Source: Opitutaceae bacterium (lineage in GTDB: Bacteria > Verrucomicrobiota > Verrucomicrobiia > Opitutales > Opitutaceae). From it: 36,278 nt of DNA. The notes beneath the pieces are model-generated. The model was not told the DNA's origin. It saw only the letters and a list, made by a program, of their open reading frames with translations, and ran no database searches. Below, piece by piece: positions 32,043 through 36,278 of this stretch (its first letter is position 1; the number at the start of each line of letters is the position of its first letter). Location of the stretch: contig JANYCF010000131.1 in the NCBI GenBank assembly GCA_025360455.1, positions 1 to 36,278 on the forward strand, written 5' to 3'. The position numbers and the translations under genes are program-made.

Positions 32043-33557
32043 GTGTCTCCCGCCACCCCACACCTGCAATTCGAGGCCGTTACCAAGACTTACCCGGGCG
32101 TCAACGCGCTGCAGAATGTCAGCTTTGGCGTTAGTCGCGGTTCCGTGCATGCGCTCATGGGTGAAAATGGCGCAGGCAAATCGACTCTGCTCAAAACCCT
32201 CAGCGGATTTCACCCACCGACCTCCGGGCAACTCCGGCTCGGCGGCCAAACGAAAGTTTTCCATTCCACCGCCGATGCCCTCGCCGCCGGCGTCGCCGTT
32301 ATTTATCAGGAGCTGCATCTGATCCCGGAGATGACGGTCGCGGAAAATATTTACCTCGGCCACCTGCCCGCGCGCCGCGGCTTGGTGAATCGGACGCAAC
32401 TGCACGCACAGGCCGCGACCCAATTGCGCCGGCTCGGCGAAGACATCGATCCCGACACCAAACTTGCCCACCTGCCCATCGGCCAGCGCCAGATGGTCGA
32501 GATTGCCAAGGCGCTCAGCCGCGGCGCCACTGTCATCGCCTTTGACGAACCCACGAGCAGCCTCTCCGCCCGCGAGATCAAAAAACTTTTCGCCGTCATC
32601 CGTGATTTGCGCGATCAAGGCTGCGTCATTCTCTACGTAAGCCATCGCATGGAGGAAATCTTCCAACTCTGCGACGCCTGCACCGTGCTGCGCGATGGCC
32701 AACATGTCCGCACCTACGCCACGCTCACCGATGTTACCACCACCCAACTCGTGCAGGACATGGTGGGACGCGACATCGCCGATGTCTTCGGCTACACCGC
32801 CCGGCCCCACGGTGCCCCCGCGCTCGAAGTTTCGAGCGTACAAGGTCCCGGCGTGAGCGCTCCCGCGACTCTCACCGTAGCCCAGGGGGAAATCCTTGGT
32901 CTCTTCGGGCTGATCGGCGCCGGCCGCACCGAATTGCTCAAACTACTTTTCGGTGCGGTGCCTCTGACCGAAGGCACGGTCAAGGTCCACGGCCAACCCG
33001 TCTCTCTGCGTTCACCTCGTGATGCCATCGGGGCCGGACTCGTTTATTGCACGGAAGATCGCAAGAAAGAGGGGATCGTCCCCATTTTATCGGTGCAGGA
33101 AAATTGCAACCTCAGCGCCCGTTCCGCGCATACACGCTTCGGCGGACTGATCAACGATACTTGGGAGCTGGCCAACGCCCGCCACCAAGTCGACTCACTC
33201 AACGTCAAGACGCCTTCGCTCCACCAGCTGATCAAGCAGCTCTCCGGCGGCAATCAGCAGAAAATTATTCTCGGTCGCTGGCTCTCCACCAAGATTCGCG
33301 TACTCCTGCTCGACGAACCCACGCGCGGCATCGACATCGGCGCCAAGAGTGAAATCTACCAGATCATCTTCCGTCTCGCCCGCGAAGGCGCCGGCATCGT
33401 CGTCGTCTCCAGCGATCTGCCCGAAGTGCTCGGCCTCGCCGACCGCGTCGCCGTCATGCGCGAAGGCGCGATCTCCGCCATCTTCAACCGCGCCGTAGCC
33501 ACACCCGAACAAGTGCTCGCCGCCGCGCTCCCGCTGGAAAAAATCTCCGCCGCCTAA
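32043..33557 (+). CDS. araG: Arabinose ABC importer ATPase
   Basis: The 504-residue protein has the same length as E. coli AraG and two fused ATPase domains. Domain 1 has Walker A GENGAGKST (40-48), a diverged signature LPIGQRQMVEIAKAL and Walker B VIAFDEPTS. Domain 2 has a lysine-less Walker A GLIGAGRTELL, the signature LSGGNQQK and Walker B LLLDEPTRGID. The degenerate second Walker A is normal for the RbsA/MglA/AraG family. The start is a GTG at 32043 without a clear ribosome-binding site. It drives uptake by AraFGH from the cytoplasmic face. The araH gene follows after 4 bp. Confidence 0.93.
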   Translation: MSPATPHLQFEAVTKTYPGVNALQNVSFGVSRGSVHALMGENGAGKSTLLKTLSGFHPPTSGQLRLGGQTKVFHSTADALAAGVAVIYQELHLIPEMTVAENIYLGHLPARRGLVNRTQLHAQAATQLRRLGEDIDPDTKLAHLPIGQRQMVEIAKALSRGATVIAFDEPTSSLSAREIKKLFAVIRDLRDQGCVILYVSHRMEEIFQLCDACTVLRDGQHVRTYATLTDVTTTQLVQDMVGRDIADVFGYTARPHGAPALEVSSVQGPGVSAPATLTVAQGEILGLFGLIGAGRTELLKLLFGAVPLTEGTVKVHGQPVSLRSPRDAIGAGLVYCTEDRKKEGIVPILSVQENCNLSARSAHTRFGGLINDTWELANARHQVDSLNVKTPSLHQLIKQLSGGNQQKIILGRWLSTKIRVLLLDEPTRGIDIGAKSEIYQIIFRLAREGAGIVVVSSDLPEVLGLADRVAVMREGAISAIFNRAVATPEQVLAAALPLEKISAA

Positions 33558-33561
33558 CTCA

Positions 33562-34554
33562 ATGAGTTCGTCTACCGCCAAACCCACCTCGTCCTTCCTC
33601 GCCCTGCTCGACCGTGCCGGCATGCAGCTCATTCTCGGGGTGCTCATCGTCGTGTGCTGCCTCACGGTCCGCAATTTCGGCTCGCCGGAAAACATCATGA
33701 ACCTGCTGCTGCAGGTTTCCACGGTCGGCATCGTCGCTACCACGATGCTATTCTGCCTCGCCTCCGGAAATTTCGATCTCTCGGTCGGCACCTTGATTCC
33801 GGCCGGTGGCGTGCTCTGCGCGCTCGTGCTGCGCCACGGCGGCGGCCTCGCGCTCGCCACCGTCACGGCCCTCGCGTTCGGCGCGTTCGTCGGACTCGTC
33901 AACGGCGTGGTCGTCGCCCGTTTCAAAATCAATCCGCTCATCACCACGCTCTCCACCATGATGATGGTGCGCGGCGCAGCTTTCGTCTTCGCCGATGGAA
34001 AATCCATCGGCATTGCCAATGAGACCATGCTCAACCTCGCGAACTTTGCCTTCCCCGTCATTCGCAGCAGCACCGGCAACATCCTCTTTCAAATCACGCT
34101 GCCCGTGTGGATCTGCCTCGGGCTATTCGGCGTGTTTGGATTTATTCTCCAACGCACCACCTTTGGCCGCAATACGCTCGCCATCGGCGGCAACGAGGAA
34201 GCTGCGCGTCTCGCCGGCATCAACGTCACCCGCGTCAAGATCACCATCTTCGTTCTGCAAGGCATCGTCGCGTCGCTCGCCGGCGTGTTGCTCGCCGCGC
34301 GACTCGGCATCGGCGACCCCAAGACCGCGCAAGGCAGCGAACTCTCCATCATCTCCGCGTGCGTGCTCGGCGGCGTGTCGCTGAGCGGCGGCATCGGTCG
34401 CATGAGCTACGTCATCGCCGGCGTCTTCATCATGGGTATCGTGGAAAACGCGATGAACCTCCTCAACATCGATTCCTTTTATCAGTACATCGTCCGTGGC
34501 GCGATCTTGCTCAGCGCCGTGATGCTCGACCAGCTGAAGCAACGCCGGGGATGA
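33562..34554 (+). CDS. araH: Arabinose ABC importer permease
   Basis: The 330-residue protein has many hydrophobic segments and resembles E. coli AraH (about 328 residues) and RbsC. Features include NFGSPENIMNLLLQVSTVGIVAT, CLASGNFDLSVG, NPLITTLSTMMMVRGAAF and the cytoplasmic-loop motif FGRNTLAIGGNEEAARLAGINV that contacts the ATPase. It forms the membrane channel of AraFGH. It starts 4 bp after the araG stop, indicating one transcript. The next gene, a glycosyltransferase, starts 87 bp later and looks functionally unrelated. Confidence 0.93.
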   Translation: MSSSTAKPTSSFLALLDRAGMQLILGVLIVVCCLTVRNFGSPENIMNLLLQVSTVGIVATTMLFCLASGNFDLSVGTLIPAGGVLCALVLRHGGGLALATVTALAFGAFVGLVNGVVVARFKINPLITTLSTMMMVRGAAFVFADGKSIGIANETMLNLANFAFPVIRSSTGNILFQITLPVWICLGLFGVFGFILQRTTFGRNTLAIGGNEEAARLAGINVTRVKITIFVLQGIVASLAGVLLAARLGIGDPKTAQGSELSIISACVLGGVSLSGGIGRMSYVIAGVFIMGIVENAMNLLNIDSFYQYIVRGAILLSAVMLDQLKQRRG

Positions 34555-34641
34555 TTTCTGCTTTCGGGTTAATCGGCATTGCGCAATAGCCAGCCCACAA
34601 ACTTGCCTCGATCTCTCTTTCCCGACAATAGAAGTCCATTC

Positions 34642-35793
34642 ATGAAACCCAATGCCGCCAGCGAAACCTCGATTCTCATTTTGCACGCGACGGCGGGCGC
34701 GGGCCACACGCGGGCGGCGCAGGCCATCGCGGCGGCCCTCCTCCCCACCGGACGCAGTCATCGCGTGGTCGACACGCTGGAATGCACCACGGCGCTGTTC
34801 CGGCGCATGTACGTGAAAGCCTACATCAAGCTCGTGCAAACCGCCCCGGAACTTTGGGGCTATTTCTATGAAAAATCCGATGTGATGGCAGCACCCGACA
34901 GCAAGCGCGCCCGGGCTCGGCTCGCCTTCGACAAATTCAACGCGCGTCCCTTCCGTCAACTGTTGGCGGAAACAAAACCGGCCGTCATCATCTGCACCCA
35001 CTTTCTGCCGCTCGAATTACTCTCCGACCTGAAGGCCCGCGGCAAACTGGACATCCCCGTACACGCCGTGATCACGGACGTGAGCCCGCACGCCTTCTGG
35101 GTTTATCCGCACATCGAGCATTATCATGTGGCCACGCCGTCGGCCGCCCGTGAATTGGCCCGCAAAGGTTTTCCGGCCGAGCGCATCAGCGTGACCGGTA
35201 TTCCGGTCGATCCGATTTTCTCCCATCGCACGCCGGCCCCGTCTGCACGGGCAAAACTGGGTCTGCCGGAAAAACCAACCGTACTGCTGCTCTCCGGCGG
35301 TTTCGGCATCGGCCCGATGAAGCAAATGCTGACATCCTTCCAAGGCAGCCGGGCGAATCTTTCGCTCGTCGTCGTGGCAGGGAAAAATGCCGAGTTGGAA
35401 AAAGAATGCCGGGCACTCGCGGCGAAATTGCCCGTGCCGGTGAAAGTGCACGGTTTCGTGAACAACATGCACGAGCTGATGGACGCAGCCGACCTGATCG
35501 TGACGAAGCCCGGCGGTCTCACGACCACGGAAATTCTGGCCAAGGGAAAACCCATGGCGCTGGTCGCCCCGATTCCCGGACAGGAACAACGCAACTGCGA
35601 ATACTTGCTCGAAGAAGGGGCGGCAGTCCGCTTGTACGATGTCAGCGACTCCGCGCACTATCTGGAAAAATGGCTTGCCGACGAAGGCCGCATGCAACGC
35701 ATGTCCGCCGCCGCGCGCGCAATTGCCAAACCAAACGCCGCACCGGACATCGCCGCTGCGTTGCTCGCCCGTTTGAATAAAACCTCAGTGTAA
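34642..35793 (+). CDS. GT28/MGDG-synthase-like glycosyltransferase
   Basis: The 383-residue protein has an MGDG-synthase-type N-terminal domain (HATAGAGHTRAAQAIAAAL at 15-33, then CTHFLPLELLSDL) and a GT28-type donor-binding C-terminal domain (LLLSGGFGIGPM, KPGGLTTTEILAKGKP at 292-307, PGQEQRN). Relatives such as UgtP and MGD synthase transfer glucose or galactose from UDP-sugar to diacylglycerol at the inner face of the membrane. I chose the ATG at 34642 because the Rossmann fold begins about ten residues later; an in-frame start at 34579 adds an unconserved leader. The lipid acceptor and sugar cannot be told from the sequence. Membership in the sugar operon upstream is doubtful. Confidence 0.88.
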   Translation: MKPNAASETSILILHATAGAGHTRAAQAIAAALLPTGRSHRVVDTLECTTALFRRMYVKAYIKLVQTAPELWGYFYEKSDVMAAPDSKRARARLAFDKFNARPFRQLLAETKPAVIICTHFLPLELLSDLKARGKLDIPVHAVITDVSPHAFWVYPHIEHYHVATPSAARELARKGFPAERISVTGIPVDPIFSHRTPAPSARAKLGLPEKPTVLLLSGGFGIGPMKQMLTSFQGSRANLSLVVVAGKNAELEKECRALAAKLPVPVKVHGFVNNMHELMDAADLIVTKPGGLTTTEILAKGKPMALVAPIPGQEQRNCEYLLEEGAAVRLYDVSDSAHYLEKWLADEGRMQRMSAAARAIAKPNAAPDIAAALLARLNKTSV

Positions 35794-35827
35794 CACCAGT
35801 TGCTCGAAGGGTCTGGACTTAAGGTAG

Positions 35828-35888
35828 GGACGGACCGCTGGGCCGTCCGCGAATGTCCTTACGGCGCGGCCGGCGACAAGCACCGGCC
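35828..35888. repeat. Two short REP-like hairpins
   Basis: GGACGG (35828-35833) pairs with CCGTCC (35843-35848), and GGCCGG (35868-35873) pairs with CCGGCC (35883-35888). They lie between the converging glycosyltransferase and msrA genes and have no T-run. Confidence 0.5.
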
Positions 35889-35934
35889 TTACAGTCACAA
35901 TGCGATTCGCAACGAGTATGACGCCCTCCGCCCC

Positions 35935-36278
35935 TCACTTATCTTTCGAAATCACGCCCTTGTCCTGCAGCTTCTGCACCTTGGGCTTGATCACGAAGGA
36001 GCAATAACCTTGGCCGGGATTCTCGTTGAAATAATTCTGGTGGTAATCTTCTGCCGCATAAAACTCCGGCAGCGCCGTGATCTCCGTCACGATTGGTTCA
36101 CCCCAATGCGCTTTCGCGTCAATCTTCGCCTGCTCGGCAATTTTCTTCTGCCCTTCATTCAGATAAAAAACGGCTGAGCGATACTGCGTGCCGTGGTCAT
36201 TCCCCTGACTGTTCATTGTGGTGGGATTGTGCGCCTGGAAGAAAACCTCCAGCAGCTTCGCGTAGCTAAGCACCGTCG
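35935..36278 (-). CDS. msrA: Peptide methionine-(S)-sulfoxide reductase MsrA (C-terminal part)
   Basis: The reading frame is open to the right edge of the window, so the 5' part, including the catalytic GCFWG motif, is missing. What remains, about 114 residues, has the family blocks [43 protein letters not shown] and [15 protein letters not shown]. The GYC cysteine is a candidate recycling residue. The enzyme repairs oxidised methionine in proteins using thioredoxin. The GTG near 36273 is only a within-gene codon and not a real start. It is unrelated to the sugar genes. Confidence 0.93.
   Translation of the reverse strand, partial: [113 protein letters not shown]

Noticed and set aside
32900..32960. 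Missing Walker A lysine in the second ATPase domain of araG
   Set aside because: A degenerate second Walker A is normal in RbsA, MglA and AraG proteins.
34123..35001. A 292-residue minus-strand open frame across araH and the glycosyltransferase
   Set aside because: It is antisense to two well-supported genes and spans their intergenic gap.

Overview
The window looks like part of a chromosome from a polysaccharide-degrading verrucomicrobium, most likely in or near the Opitutaceae. The evidence is a TonB-dependent receptor with an LSPFVVEA-type TonB box and no SusD partner, abundant VCBS/FG-GAP and TPR proteins, a TMTC-type GT-C/TPR protein, few clear Shine-Dalgarno sequences, and gaps full of inverted-repeat elements of several kinds. 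The taxonomic placement is inference; there is no rRNA gene in the window.

Region 1 (1-9232) is a surface-protein and glycosyltransfer neighbourhood. It holds the N-terminal part of a secreted CRTAC1/UnbV-type VCBS protein (minus strand). Divergent from it is a run of three plus-strand genes: a divergent STT3-like multi-span membrane protein, a membrane-anchored seven-repeat VCBS propeller, and a membrane-anchored TPR protein that overlaps its predecessor by 4 bp. A TMTC-like membrane/TPR protein follows, bracketed by two direct copies of a roughly 240 bp element with terminal inverted repeats (6645-6888 and 9473-9704). The set suggests, but does not prove, a protein-glycosylation or cell-surface module.

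Region 2 (9891-30748) reads as a xyloglucan utilisation locus. It contains a large TonB-dependent receptor, a YicI-type cytoplasmic alpha-xylosidase (GH31), an exported GH95-family alpha-L-fucosidase relative, an SGNH/sialate-acetylesterase-type esterase, a GH1 beta-glucosidase, an exported GH2 beta-galactosidase, an exported PA14-containing GH31 alpha-xylosidase of the Xyl31A type, and a GPH sugar:cation symporter. Together they could remove fucose, acetate, galactose and xylose from xyloglucan oligosaccharides and then hydrolyse the glucan core. No backbone-cutting endoglucanase lies in the window. Four related 12-bp near-palindromes (model TTTARCGNTAAA, LacI-operator-like) lie upstream of the receptor (two), the first GH31, and between GH1 and GH2. 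Two strong intrinsic terminators end the receptor and YicI-type genes.

Region 3 (30840-34554) is an araFGH-type arabinose ABC importer. AraF keeps the recognisable sugar-contact motifs, and a palindromic element sits between araF and araG. It lies directly downstream of the symporter in the same direction. Region 4 holds a GT28/MGDG-synthase-like glycosyltransferase and, on the minus strand, the C-terminal part of methionine sulfoxide reductase MsrA running off the right edge.

No tRNA, rRNA, CRISPR array, transposase gene or phage gene was seen. Most gaps longer than 100 bp contain inverted-repeat elements of the REP/MITE kind, some of them shared between distant gaps.
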